DNA of 64,000 nt from Brachionus plicatilis (GCA_010279815.1 QEOQ01000251.1:307516-371515); one strand, 5' to 3'; numbered from the stretch's first letter, positions 9,270 to 19,289 are shown. Notes: generated by a model not told the origin, from the sequence alone. Made by a program: numbers and translations.

Positions 9270-9450
9270 ATTCAATAATTTTTTCTTTAAGTTTTTTACC
9301 AATTGTTTTTTAAACGTTACAATTATTTGGCTTATAAAAATTTTGTTCTAAATGTGAAAAATTTGAAAAATTAAAAAAAATTATTGACATTTAAAAAAAA
9401 AAATTATTTCGAATTCTGGTCGTAAATTAAATAAAAAAAAATATTTAACT
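9270..9450. repeat. Direct repeat, copy 2
   Basis: Diverged duplicate of 8626-8800. It lies just upstream of the 9567 gene. Confidence 0.55.
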
Positions 9451-9566
9451 TTAATTTAATTTTTATAATAATGATTCTAAAATTCTCTATTAGAAATATA
9501 TCTATGGTTTTTTCAAATTAATTTTATCAATAAAATATATGAAAAAAATTAAAAAATCTTCAAAAA

Positions 9567-10118
9567 ATGAAAAGCGAATATTGTAACAATCAAAGAAGAG
9601 TTTCTAAATGTCATAGTTGCTTTTTGGAGCTTCCACAATGCATTTGTTTGTCTCGTTCGACAATTAACATAAATCAAAAATGCGTATCTTACGATGCCTT
9701 TCTAGTATTCACTTCCTTATTGATCACATACTGGCTATTTGTCAAAAAATTCAATAATTTTTTCCTACCGCTGCCGATCATTAGCAGCTATTTGATGATA
9801 AAATGTAAACTCTTTTCGCCCAACAATTCCATTCTTGTCTCTTTTACTCTCAAGGTATGTAGATTCTTCGTATGCCATTACAAACTGATACTAATGATGC
9901 TCTTGCTATCGGCTCTGTCATCTTTTTTAAATATAAAATTTGCCATTTTACTTTTTGTTCTTATTTTGGTTTACATATTCGCCAAATTTGCAAACAAAAC
10001 CTCCGACACGGCCAAACCACAAGAATTGACCACTTATTCAGAAACCAATACAGAAGAGCCCAAAAAAAGCTCTATCTATATTACAAATGATCGTTTTGTT
10101 GATTTTAAAATGCAATGA
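9567..10118 (+). CDS. Uncharacterised 183-aa multi-pass membrane protein
   Basis: Single-exon ORF with an ATG start after an A-rich leader. The N-terminus is Cys-rich (CNNQRRVSKCHSCFLELPQCIC). About four hydrophobic segments follow, at residues roughly 45-60, 65-78, 91-120 and 125-143, then a hydrophilic tail of 40 residues rich in Thr/Glu/Lys that ends FVDFKMQ. Codon use is clearly GC-richer than the flanks. AATAAA at about 10176 could be its polyadenylation signal. The fold resembles small ER or Golgi hairpin proteins, but no family motif was recognised. No neighbour helps assign a role. Confidence 0.6.
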   Translation: MKSEYCNNQRRVSKCHSCFLELPQCICLSRSTININQKCVSYDAFLVFTSLLITYWLFVKKFNNFFLPLPIISSYLMIKCKLFSPNNSILVSFTLKVCRFFVCHYKLILMMLLLSALSSFLNIKFAILLFVLILVYIFAKFANKTSDTAKPQELTTYSETNTEEPKKSSIYITNDRFVDFKMQ

Positions 10119-10414
10119 GTTTTTTGTTTTTTTTTTTAAGTTTATCTTGTTTAGTTTTAAAATTTTCTTTTCTTCAATAAATATTACATTTTTGTTTGGA
10201 AATTGATTATTAAATTAAAATTTTTTAAAGGGATTTTTAATAAAACTAAGATGACAGTTAAAAAAATTTTTAAATTAAGGTAATTTTTTGATTTCTTTAA
10301 TCGCTTAGCCTGGCAATAGACTTTATTGCGGACATGTTTTTTAAAAATAATTATTTAAAAACTTCACAAAAAATAAAAAATTTAAGTTTTGAAAAATTGT
10401 AAGAACCAGGTGGG
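10119..10414. other. 3' flank of the membrane-protein gene, non-coding
   Basis: Contains a probable polyadenylation signal (AATAAA, about 10176). Nothing else is recognised. Confidence 0.4.
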
Positions 10415-10574
10415 GCACATATTAGGTGACCATAAGCTGGTCACATAAAAAAAATGTTCACCTGTTTAATGCTTAGATTATTTTGAACTCTTATTCTTTT
10501 ACACTATGATTAAGCTAAAAAATGTCAAGGTCACATTTTTTTGTGAACAATTGTTCACATTTTCCACTAGACCC
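10415..10574. mobile_element. Solo end of the GGGTCTAGTGGAAAATG element
   Basis: It ends GAACAATTGTTCACATTTTCCACTAGACCC in segments that match the right end of 18627-19257, and carries inward GACCATAAGCTGGTCACAT. No partner end is seen. Confidence 0.7.
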
Positions 10575-10792
10575 GTTGTTTTAGTCTATGAAAAATGATA
10601 AAAAATGCAAATATCTTAGCTTTTTCTAAAAAAAAAACTTAATTATCAGAATATTTAAGTATCAATTCTATTCTTTTATCTTTGAAAAATATTTTTAGTT
10701 TAGTTTAAGATAAAATTTTAAAATTTAAATAATTTATAAAGAATTTTTTTTCAAATTTTTGACATAGAATTAGCCAAAGACTTGATTTGAAG

Positions 10793-10862
10793 GGGTTGTG
10801 AAATTCATTTCAATTCGATAGTTTCAATTCAGAAAAATTTGAATAACTAAATGAGAAAATTT
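10793..10862. repeat. Dispersed repeat beginning GGGGTTGTGAAATTC
   Basis: About 65 bp (…TTTCAATTCGATAGTTTCAATTCAG…) match the window end at 63932-64000 with about six differences. It is probably the end of an unidentified element. Confidence 0.6.
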
Positions 10863-10898
10863 AGTTCTATAAAATGCTTAATTATAAGAAAATTTGCC

Positions 10899-11021
10899 TA
10901 GTCCGAAAATACATGTCTAGAAAAACTCTGCCATATACTTGCACAGTTGATTAAAATACTTTTTAGTGGCGTAAAAAATGCAGAAAAATGCAGAGTTTTT
11001 GCAGACATGTATTTTCGTACT
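10899..11021. mobile_element. Short hairpin element (AAACTCTGC...GCAGAGTTT)
   Basis: CCGAAAATACATGTCT at the left is matched by AGACATGTATTTTCG at the right, and inside them AAAAACTCTGC pairs with GCAGAGTTTTTGC. The loop (CACAGTTGATTAAAATACTTTTTAGTG) closely resembles the loop of the larger hairpin at 40255-40599, so both belong to one family. Confidence 0.65.
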
Positions 11022-11221
11022 AAGCCGCTTAGTCCGAAAATATATGTTACGGTCTATTTGGAAAAGTTACGGTCTAATTAGAAAAAAACCAAAAAAAAAA
11101 GATTAACAAGGTCTTAAGAGTTATTAATGCATTTCCAAATTTTCTTGATTGGTACATAAGTTCGATTTACACATTTTAAATGGAAAAAACAATGGGGCAA
11201 TATTAAACCGTCATTATTTTT

Positions 11222-11735
11222 AATGGAAATCGTCACTATGAGCTAAGACATCTTAAATACGAACAAAGACTAGCCAAGTTGGAACTAACCACCTTAAAAG
11301 TGAGACGAGAAAGAGGCGACCTTATAGAGTTTTTTAAGATCACGAATGATTTTAGCTCGGTAGTTTGGCATAACCAGACTTTGAAAAGCAACTCACTGAC
11401 AAGCGAAGGTCCAGCCGGTGGCATTCGAGGTCATCAGCACAGGATGACTAAGCAGCTCACCAAGACAAAACAACGAGACAATTTTCTGACAAATAGAGTA
11501 GTCAACAGTTGGAATGAGCTGCCTGACGAATTAATCAACGCGCAATCGAAAAATTGCTTTAAAAACCAGCTGAATAATTATTTAAAAATGAAATAACGGC
11601 AAATACATTAGCTTTTGTAACTATTATGGTATGTAAAAACCAGACAGCTACCATAGCAAGGCTACGTCTAGCCTTGCTCCGCAAGTTTCCTGCTGTAGCT
11701 TAAATTATTATAATTATTATTATTATTATTAACAT
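11222..11735 (+). mobile_element. 5'-truncated LINE (non-LTR retrotransposon), C-terminal end and 3' UTR
   Basis: An open frame from 11222 to 11596 matches the conserved C-terminal tail of CR1/jockey-like reverse transcriptases: YEQRLAKLELTTL, RRERGDLIEFFKI, then FLTNRVVNSWNELPDELINA and FKNQLNNYL. The stop is followed by a 3' UTR holding a 10-bp hairpin (AGCAAGGCTA/TAGCCTTGCT, about 11656-11679) and an (ATT)n tail at about 11705-11732. This is a typical LINE 3' end. The catalytic domains are missing. It is a different family from the 39-55 kb LINEs. Confidence 0.82.
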
Positions 11736-11913
11736 TTATAAAAAAAAAAACATGCATTCTTTAAATAATGATACTCGATCAGACAATAGATAACATAGTC
11801 AAATTAATTATTGATCAATCAATTTATTTAAAAGCTAACTTTAAATATGGATATCGATTTTAATTATAGAAATATTAACCTAAAAATAGAACATATCACT
11901 ATTAGACGAACAG

Positions 11914-12285
11914 TACCGAACTGAACGGTTCGGCCGCTGGTTCGGCTGGTTCGGTTCGGTACTGTTCGGCTGGTACGGTTCGGCGCCGTTTATGGTACGG
12001 TTCGGTTCGGTCGCTGGTTCGGCTGGTTCGGTACGGTTCGGTTCAGCTGATGGTTCAGTTCAGTACGGTTCGGCTGGTTCGGTTCGGTTCGGTACGGTTC
12101 GGCGCCGTTTATGGTACGGTTCGGTTCGGTTCGGCCGCTGGTTCGGCTGGTTCGGTACGGTTCGGCTGATGGTTCGGTTGGTTCGGTACGGTTCGGCTGA
12201 TGGTTCGGTTGGTTCGGTACGGTTCGGCTGATGGTTCGGTTCGGTACAGTTCGGCTGGTACGGCTGGTTCGGTTCGGTTCCGAAC
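11914..12285. repeat. GC-rich satellite of GGTTC/GGTAC/GGCTG pentamers
   Basis: About 370 bp are built from GGTTC-type pentamers. Higher-order repeats are visible: a 31-bp unit with GGCTGATGGTTCGGTTGG repeated about three times near 12150-12240, and the block GGCGCCGTTTATGGTACGG at about 11981 and 12102. The array is bounded by inverted CGAAC words. It stands out sharply from the AT-rich surroundings. Reading frames through it are simple repeats, not genes. Confidence 0.9.
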
Positions 12286-12313
12286 TAAATAAATATATTT
12301 CAAAAAAATGTAA

Positions 12314-12421
12314 TCAACTTCTGATTCTTGTTATCCAACGTACTACAGCGATGATGATACATCGAGTGATGCAAGTGAAATCGAAGAGCATCGCTTGCAT
12401 CTTGGCTCAATAATTGCTTGA
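12314..12421 (+). CDS. Possible coding fragment next to the satellite
   Basis: Thirty-five open codons to TGA with protein-like composition (YYSDDDTSSDASEIEEHRLH). There is no start or clear acceptor. It could be a relic exon of a transposon. Confidence 0.2.
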   Translation, partial: STSDSCYPTYYSDDDTSSDASEIEEHRLHLGSIIA

Positions 12422-12624
12422 TTTTCTTTTTGCTAATTAAACTTTTTTATAAACCACCATCTCTTTTATTTTTGTATTTCTTTAATTATCAATTTAATAA
12501 ATTTTGATCACTAATAAAATTCTTTCTTGCGTAATGTTCAATTATTTGTTTTCTTATTCTATAATTAGTCATCTTTATAAAATTGGTACTTTAAGCTATT
12601 TATTTTGGTTTAACTTTTATTAAT

Positions 12625-12860
12625 AATAGTTAGGTTTTTATTATAAATAGTGATGATTTAAAGAAAAATTAGTGATTGTATTTTTTATAAAAAAGTCACG
12701 ATTTTTTTTTTTAAATAGTGACGATTTCCATTTAAAATAGTGATAATTTTTAGTGATGTTTTCAATAAAAAATAATGATGATTTACATTAAAATTAGTGA
12801 TAAATATTGATTAAATTTAGTGACGATTTCTATTAAAAATAGTGATAGTTTAAATACCAC
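12625..12860. repeat. Degenerate tandem repeat of AAATAGTGATGATTT units
   Basis: Eight to ten copies of a 20-30 bp unit, AAAAATAGTGA(T/C)GATTT, with variable spacing and decay. A rest of non-coding AT-rich sequence follows to 13160. Confidence 0.65.
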
Positions 12861-13159
12861 ACAAAAACAATTACAAGTAAGAAATCTACTTAATTTTACT
12901 TATGTTTTGTACATATTTTACAACTTAATTAAATTTTGCTAATCTCTTTTTTTTGTGTCTATGATGCTTAATTCATTCAAATAAATAAATAATTTGTCAC
13001 CAAAAGTGCGCATATCAGAAGTTTAGCTTAGTACGGCTTGAATCGGATTTTTTTATTCTTATAATTAAAATTTGAGTTAATTTTTTTTTCATAAATTACG
13101 AAATTTTTTAAAATAATTTTTTATAATAACTTTTTATATTCTCCTTTTTTTATTTTTTT

Positions 13160-13582
13160 TTATACTTGTCCATGGGACTTTAATTTTAATATACAATAAT
13201 AATAATAAATAATAATAATAAATCTAGAATCACAATTAGCAGAACAAATGTTACAAGACTTAAAATTATTTAAAAAAAGACTTAATCTTGTTTTCTAACA
13301 TTAAAATCAGAAAAAAAGTTATAGAAAAAATTTAATTACTTTTATATTTATTTCATTTAATTTTTAAATTATTTTTTTATAACTTTTTGACCTATGAGGT
13401 GTATACAAGTTTTTTTGTCAATAAATAATAATAATAATAATAATAACATATTAAATTTGAAATCTTCTTCAAATCTTTACTCAAACACTTATTTTTGTCT
13501 TATTTTTATCTTTATACTTATTTTTAATTTTTTTTTACATCGCCTTAAAAGCGTCCATTAAAATAAATAAATAAATAATATA
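13160..13582 (+). repeat. Three LINE-like 3' tails (short hairpin plus A-rich microsatellite)
   Basis: Each unit has a short perfect hairpin followed by a T-rich patch and an (ATA/ATAA)n tail: GTCC-ATG-GGAC at 13168, ACCT-ATG-AGGT at 13390, CGC-CTTAAAA-GCG at 13541. The stems differ in sequence but keep pairing, as expected for LINE 3'-end recognition hairpins. No coding sequence is attached, so these are extreme 5' truncations. Confidence 0.5.
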
Positions 13583-13998
13583 GAATTTTTTCCTGATGTA
13601 ATTGATGTTTTTGTATAAAATTTCTCAATACCAAGAATGGTATTTAAATTTTTTCTATAATAAAGTTTAGATTTTTATGGGGTTAAGGGATGAATGAGAT
13701 TTTACGAGTTGTTATGGGGGTTAAATGGGTGATTTTTTAGCAAAATAGAGTTAAATAATTATAATTTTGTAAGAAAATTCTCTAGTTATTTTTTATTTAA
13801 AGAGCAAAAAAAGTTTGTCATTTGGAAACAATTTGTTTCTTTTTTAATTTAAATTTCAAATTAACGATAGAATCGAGTAATTAAGTTTTTAGCCAAAATT
13901 ATTTTTAAACAAAATTTATTTTGACCCGGTATTCCGGTTTTAGGTGTTAGTAATTAATCTTAAAAGGTTGTCATATTCATTTTTCTCTTCAACTACAG

Positions 13999-14184
13999 GC
14001 ACAAAAAATTAATCAAATATTAAAACTTCAACGGAATGCAAACATTTACGATCTTGAGCATTTTCAACATTATCGAAGTATCCTAGAATTTATTAAAATT
14101 AATAAAGCTGAACCAAAGAAATGTCCAATTAAATTGAAAATAAATCTTTTTCCCAGTTTCATTCTTTTTTCTAAAATTAATTAA
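13999..14184 (+). CDS. Candidate terminal exon of an unrecognised protein (61 codons)
   Basis: A good acceptor (TCTTCAACTACAG) at 13998 is followed by 61 open codons and TAA, with AATAAA words just after. The translation looks like a normal helical segment (KLQRNANIYDLEHFQHYRSI, then EFIKINKAEPKKCPIKLK). I do not recognise the family and find no upstream exon on this strand within 2 kb. A run of this length is rare by chance even in this composition. Confidence 0.45.
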   Translation, partial: AQKINQILKLQRNANIYDLEHFQHYRSILEFIKINKAEPKKCPIKLKINLFPSFILFSKIN

Positions 14185-14344
14185 ATAAATAAATGATATA
14201 AATTTAAAAGTTAATTTTTGCTAAAGATTTCCTGATTTCTTTGAATCCTCTTGAATTTCAAATAAAATCCACCGAGTAATGGACAACTTTTTGTGTTCTT
14301 CAATTTTACAATTATCATTTTTTGATTATTATTTTATTCCTACT

Positions 14345-14940
14345 ATGTGTACTTTTCTATTATTCAACTTTTTAATTTATTAACTTTTTCAACTATTCAA
14401 CTATTCAATTATTCTTTTTTTTAACCTTTTCAACTATTCAATTATTCTATTATTCAACTTTTAAATTTTTTTACTTGTACGACTATTCAACTTTTCAATT
14501 TTTCTTTTTTTAAACTCATTCAACTATTCAATTATTCTATTTTTCAACTTTTAAATTTTATAACTTATTCAACTTATTCAACTATTTAAGAAAAAAACCC
14601 TCACTCTTTTTGCTCAACCGAAATCCCTAAACCAGGGCTACGCCCCGGACCCCTTTAATTTTATCTAAAATTTTGTTAAAAGAAATCAATTTAAAAATAA
14701 ACCCTAAATTGACAATGCGTAAAACGTCTGGCGACGTAAAAAAAGAATATTTGAAAAGTTGAATAATTGAAAAGTTGAATAAATGAAAAGTTGAAAAAAT
14801 GAAAAGTTGAAAAATTGAATAATTGAAAATTTGAAAAGTTGAATAAATGAAAAGTTGAAAAAATGGAAAGTTGAAAAATTGAATAGTTGAATAGTTGAAT
14901 GAGTAATAAAAGAGAATAATTGAAAAATCGAAAAGTTGAC
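14345..14940. mobile_element. Fold-back element A: inverted TTCAAT minisatellites around a GC hairpin
   Basis: The left arm (14345-14590) is made of TTCAACTATTCAATTATTC-type repeats. The right arm (14745-14940) is made of the reverse complement (GTTGAATAATTGAAAAG). Between them lies a core of about 115 bp containing a hairpin of the form CC(A)GGGC-TAC-GCCCCGG (14632-14648), flanked by CCGAAATCCCTAAA and ACCCCTTTAATTTTATC, and ending CCCTAAATTGA. The same core occurs inverted at 45195-45310, again between such arms. No coding capacity. Confidence 0.75.
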
Positions 14941-15099
14941 TAGAATATATTTAAGTTGTATAATACAAATTATTGTCCATGAATGAATCCACCAAAGGTC
15001 TTCTCTTTCAAATGTACCGGTTCTTGGCTCCAATTCTTTACCCTTTGGAAAAATAAATGCAAAGACTAAGACTGAGATCGGGGCCATTCGAATGGACAT

Positions 15100-15700
15100 A
15101 AGAATTAAATTTGGTTATTCAAATGATATTTGATAAGAACACAATTCAAGACTAAAATAGGACTAAGACCGTGGACCGAACCGTTTGTGGTTCCGGTACC
15201 AGATCATTTTAGAAACGGTACTTGGACGATCAGATTGTTTTTAACACTCATTCCAAAATGATATTTTAAAAAAGTAAAAAAAAAAGATTTTTTTTACAAT
15301 TTCTTCTATTTTTCAATTTATTTAATTTTTATTAAATTTTGATTTTTTTTGATTTAATTTCATTTAACTTAATTTTAATTTTATTCTATTATGAAAAAGC
15401 TTTGGCTTGATACAAAAACAAATAATAATAAAAAATTGGAAAAAATGTGGTTGCTAATTTTTAGTCGTCAGAAAAAAATTGTAAAAATAAATCTTTGCTT
15501 AGTTTATAAATAAATCAGCTAAATCATTTCTTTTGGAAGTAAAACGAATTAAAGTATAAAATTATTTAAAAAAATTTCTAAAATTTTGATTCAGAAATAT
15601 TGTTGAAGAAAAAATAGCACAAAAAATGAAGTCATTAGAATTTTTTATTCAATTTAAACTCTAAATAAAACAAAAAAAAATTTTCAATTCACTTAAAATT
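15100..15700. other. Non-coding interval, 3' of PHPT1
   Basis: AT-rich. It includes a short GC patch (ACCGAACCGTTTGTGGTTCC, about 15174) of unknown nature. No gene recognised. Confidence 0.4.
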
Positions 15701-16146
15701 TTAGTATCCATCATTTGAAAAAGTGATGCTATTGTAGTCTGCAAATTTTTCTTTAAGTAATTCAACGCTTATTTTGTGATCAGCTAATCCAAAGCCCTAT
15801 AAAAAAGTTTAATAAAATCAAAAAAATTTTTTTTGTCAAACCAAAGAGTATCCATAGACTAGAATCGATTTTTTTTCCGGCTCATGCAAAATTCTACCAC
15901 CACCTACGCATTCAATTGCGACTCTCCTACCCCTATTCGCTTTTTCGAATTCATCTAAAATATCCGCTTAAAAAATTTTAATTAAATTCCTTTTCTTAAT
16001 TAATTTGATTTTAATATTTTACCATGAAACTCAGCCCAGGCATAGCCCCTTACAACATATTTTTCATTCTCGCTAGATTTAACTTTAATAAGAATATATT
16101 TGAACCGTCCCGATTCATCAATGTCAACATTGGCTATATTGTCCAT
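15701..16146 (-). CDS. PHPT1: 14-kDa phosphohistidine phosphatase (PHPT1/janus family)
   Basis: PHPT1 removes phosphate from histidine in proteins and acts in the cytosol. Three exons: 16146-16023, 15966-15842 and 15796-15701, with introns of 56 and 45 bp. All junctions are GT-AG and in phase, giving 114 residues (family about 125). Visible matches: VDIDESGRFKYILIKV, RGYAWAEFHADI, the CVGGGRILHEPEKKSILVYG block, then GFGLADHKISVELLKEKF and the conserved end SNDGY. The His of the AEFHAD segment corresponds to the catalytic histidine region. The start ATG at 16146 gives a short N-terminus, and an upstream exon is possible since the frame stays open for several codons before it. Confidence 0.93.
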
Positions 16147-16717
16147 TATAGGCTTAATTCTAAATATTTATATTTTTTTAAATATAAAGGTTTTTAATTG
16201 TTAAATTAAATCAATTATGACTTTATCTGTGTGAACTTTTTTCTGAATTTTTTTTTCTTTACTCACTCATAAGAAGAAATATTTTCGTTTTAATTTAATA
16301 TTTTCTTTAGAATTTTGGTATCATGATTTTTTTTTTCAAAAAGTAAAATCAAGAATTGACGCAAAATTAACTCATATCGGCTCTTTTAGAGTGAAAGGAA
16401 AAGGAAAATCAAAATGAATTTCTACTTGAATTAAATAACAAATCAGAAAAATCTGAAGGAAATTTTTTTTTAATTTTTAATTAAAATTTTTTAGTAATTT
16501 TTTGTGAGAAAATTCAGAATTTCAAAAAAAAAAAGCCACAAAGACCTTAACCGTAAAATTTAAAATCTAATTTTTTTTTAAATAATAAAATTATCATTTA
16601 GATTTTTTTATGCATTTTTCTATTAAAAATGATAATAATTATAAAACATCACATTTAATGGTTACGGTAGATAAATACCGAGAGAGAGGGAAAGAGACAA
16701 AGAAAGTAAAAAAAAAT

Positions 16718-17398
16718 TTAATTTTTTTTAATAAAATAAATAAAATAAGAAAATGTTGATTGATCATCGATTTCTTTAAAATTAAAATTAATATTCAAAC
16801 GATCAAGTATGCCATTGATTCTTAGTTCTGGGTCCTCATCAGTAATTTGAATGAGAAAGCCTAGATTGTCAAGCTTGTCTAAATGATTGTCTATTGAGTC
16901 TATTGTCTGTTGAATTGACTTTTTGGTGTTTGTCTCTTTTAAAAGACTATCAGTGAATCCTTTGTCAATTATGAGGTCGAAGAGGCCGTGTCTATAAGGC
17001 AACTTTTTGCAGTCACATTGTACAAAATCAATTGTTTGAGAGTTCGATTTCGATCTAAGTAATTCAAGTGCTTGGTGAGAAAAGTCCGAGCAAATTAAAA
17101 AGTTAGCTGATGGCATTGAAGATTTCAGCTTGTGGCTGAATTGGGAAGTTCCGCAGCCTACATCGAGTATCAATGATTTATTGACGCTGTCGGTGGCGTT
17201 TTCTATGAGGCTAGAAAGAGAATCATCAAATTGTATCAGCCATTCGAATGTGTCCGTTGAATGTTTGGAATAAAATTTTTGCCAGAATGACTTTTTTGAC
17301 ATGTTGTCAGTCCAGTCATTGTTAGAAGATGACAAATAGCGTGATTGTTTAAGCTGGATTTTAATTGTTTTTATCAAATTTTGAGCAATTTTTTGCAT
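16718..17398 (-). CDS. CSKMT: Citrate synthase-lysine methyltransferase (CSKMT/METTL12) homologue
   Basis: Single-exon 226-residue class I SAM-dependent methyltransferase. Residues 1-27 (MQKIAQNLIKTIKIQLKQSR...) form a basic amphipathic leader without acids, as expected for mitochondrial import. The family signature DTFEWLIQFDD is at about 49-59, motif I LDVGCGTSQ at 78-86, the acidic end of strand 2 in ICSDFSHQAL at about 102, DLIIDKGFTDSLL at about 140, and FLIQITDEDPELRING near 180, followed by the typical C-terminal YFIYFIKKN. CSKMT methylates citrate synthase in the mitochondrial matrix. It is a minus-strand neighbour of PHPT1, 570 bp apart. Confidence 0.9.
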   Translation of the reverse strand: MQKIAQNLIKTIKIQLKQSRYLSSSNNDWTDNMSKKSFWQKFYSKHSTDTFEWLIQFDDSLSSLIENATDSVNKSLILDVGCGTSQFSHKLKSSMPSANFLICSDFSHQALELLRSKSNSQTIDFVQCDCKKLPYRHGLFDLIIDKGFTDSLLKETNTKKSIQQTIDSIDNHLDKLDNLGFLIQITDEDPELRINGILDRLNINFNFKEIDDQSTFSYFIYFIKKN

Positions 17399-17618
17399 TT
17401 TAATTTTCTTTTAAAAATTATCATAACTAAAAAATATTTCAAAATTTATTTTATTTTAAGTCAGTTTAAGGTTATTTTTAAAACAGAATTCTAATTTTAA
17501 TCTTTTTTTTTTAAATAATAAAGGAAAATTAAGGGTTGTGTAATAAATTAAATTAATACGCTAAGTCTGCTTTGAAATTGAAGAAAAATGAGTCAAGGAA
17601 TTTGAAATACAATTTAAG

Positions 17619-17990
17619 AAAGAACATAAATAATATCTATCCACAAATTCAGTAAAAATCTTCACTAATTTAGTAAAAAAAATAACAAAATCAATAAACA
17701 ATTAACTAATTCAGTTTATAATATTTATTTCAGAAAAAGAACACAAAAAAAAAAACCTAACAAAAAAAGATGAAAAAAAACTAATTCAATTATATCATAA
17801 CTTTATTTTAATTTTATTCACTAATTAAGTAAAAAAAAATACATAAAAAAAAATAAAAAAATTACCTATTTTTTTTTAGTTATTAATTGTTTATTGATTT
17901 TGTTATTTTTTTTTACTAAATTAGTGAAGATTTTTACTGAATTTGTGATTTTTTTTTCTAAATTTGTGGTGACGTTTACTGACGTTCTTT
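17619..17990. mobile_element. Fold-back element (CACAAATTCAGTAAAAATCTTCACT)
   Basis: The left arm (about 17640-17720) with CACAAATTCAGTAAAAATC and TAGTAAAAAAAATAACAAAA is inverted at 17870-17950. Weaker end similarity (AAAGAAC.../...GTTCTTT) extends to 17619 and 17990. No ORF. Confidence 0.75.
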
Positions 17991-18315
17991 AAGGAATAGT
18001 GATAATCTGATCGACCCGCCATCAAAAACAGCAAATGGTGAAAAAACATTTGGATTTTTTTATACCGTATAAAAAAATTTTCATCAGTCTTGCCTAGACT
18101 GTGGTCAAGAGATCAATACTAAAGTTTGCAATATTCAAGCATTCAATATTCAAAAATATTAATTTGATATTTAAAGATTTTGAAAAAAAATTCAAAAAAT
18201 TTAACTTAAATATTTCAATTTTTTACTTTTTTAAATAATTTTATAAACAGAATTTTTTTTAAAATTCTTAAAAGATTTTTAGATCAAACAAACGATGTGT
18301 TAATCGGTATTTTAT

Positions 18316-18536
18316 GCAGAGTTGTTTAAAAATCATAAGTCTAAAGTCAAGTCCAAGTCCGGACATTTAAATTTTTTTTTTTACTCCTGACTTGGACTTT
18401 AATTTTAGAGACACTATCTTATTAGGCCACCACATAAACTACCTGGAACACAAAAAAATTTATGTTGTCCGGACTTTTATTTTTAATTTTAAAGTCCGGA
18501 CTTGGACTTTATTTTGGGAATTTTAAGCAACTCTGC
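18316..18536. mobile_element. Short TIR element (GCAGAGTTG...CAACTCTGC, AAGTCCAAGTCCGGAC)
   Basis: The ends GCAGAGTTGTTTAAAA and TTTTAAGCAACTCTGC are inverted. Inner GTCCAAGTCCGGAC and GTCCGGACTTGGAC are also inverted. It is 221 bp without coding. A diverged relative lies at about 60969-61243, and one end is near 3517-3560. Confidence 0.75.
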
Positions 18537-18626
18537 TTTTGCACTAGCCTGTTGATTAACCTTGAAATTATTATAAAAATTATTATAAAAATGATCACAA
18601 AAATAGATACCTGAGAATAATAAATA

Positions 18627-19257
18627 TGGTCTAGTGGAAAATGTGAACAATTGTTCACAAAAAAATGTGACCATGAGTATCAAGTCCAAAATGTGAACAT
18701 TTTGTTCACAAGATCTCTGGTCACATATTTGGTGACCAAAATAGATAAATAAAAAAATAAAAAAATTTTTCGAGTCCAGTTTTTATTTTTTGTGAACATT
18801 AATTTTAGAATAAAAGTTTAATTTTAAATGCAAATGAAAAAAAAAGATAAATTCCAATTCCTTTTTTTATTAGTTTTTATGTTTTTTTGCCATATGCAAC
18901 TTTACACCCTTGATGTTTTTCATTAATTCTCCACATAAATCACACGGTACAGGGTTTGCATGTTTGCTGAGTGCTGTTTTTGCTACATTCAAAGTTTCTT
19001 GAAGAGTAGTAATTTCAGTCATTGCTTTTTCACGATAATGTATTGCTTTTTCTCCTGCGTTTAGATTTAAACTTTTTTAAATTATTTAATTTTTATTTTT
19101 TTAATCTAAAATTTGGTGAAAATTTTTTTTTATGTGACCAGCTTATGGTCACCAAATATGTGACCAGAGATTATGTGAACATAATGTTCACATTTTGGAC
19201 TTGATACTCATGGTCACATTTTTTTTTGAACAATTGTTCACTTTTTCCACTAGACCC
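18627..19257. mobile_element. TIR DNA transposon, GGTCTAGTGGAAAATG subfamily, with zinc-finger gene remnant
   Basis: The left end (T)GGTCTAGTGGAAAATGTG and right end CTTTTTCCACTAGACCC are inverted, with GAACAATTGTTCAC next. The ends are diverged relatives of the 432-1215 element (GGGTCT-G-GGA-AATGTGAACA shared). It carries the zinc-finger segment on the minus strand. Confidence 0.8.
18869..19054 (-). CDS. Transposon zinc-finger exon (C2H2)
   Basis: The minus strand has an acceptor (AAACGCAG) at 19055 and about 60 open codons to TAA. A coiled segment (REKAMTEITTLQETLNVAK) leads into the zinc finger PCDLCGELMKNIKG...KLHMAKKH (C-x2-C-x12-H-x4-H). It is the intact version of the segment shifted out of frame at 735-1088. 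No catalytic domain is seen in the 630-bp element, so this is probably an internally deleted derivative. Confidence 0.55.
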
Positions 19258-19289
19258 GATAAATTAATTGTTTTATAAAATTTGAAGAT

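Noticed and set aside
11992..12303. Reading frames through the GGTTC satellite on both strands
   Set aside because: Pure repeat translation (VRFGS..., RTEPS...) without gene signals.
14704..15099. 131-codon minus-strand frame
   Set aside because: Most of it is the minisatellite arm of fold-back element A. The first 45 codons look more normal but have no support.
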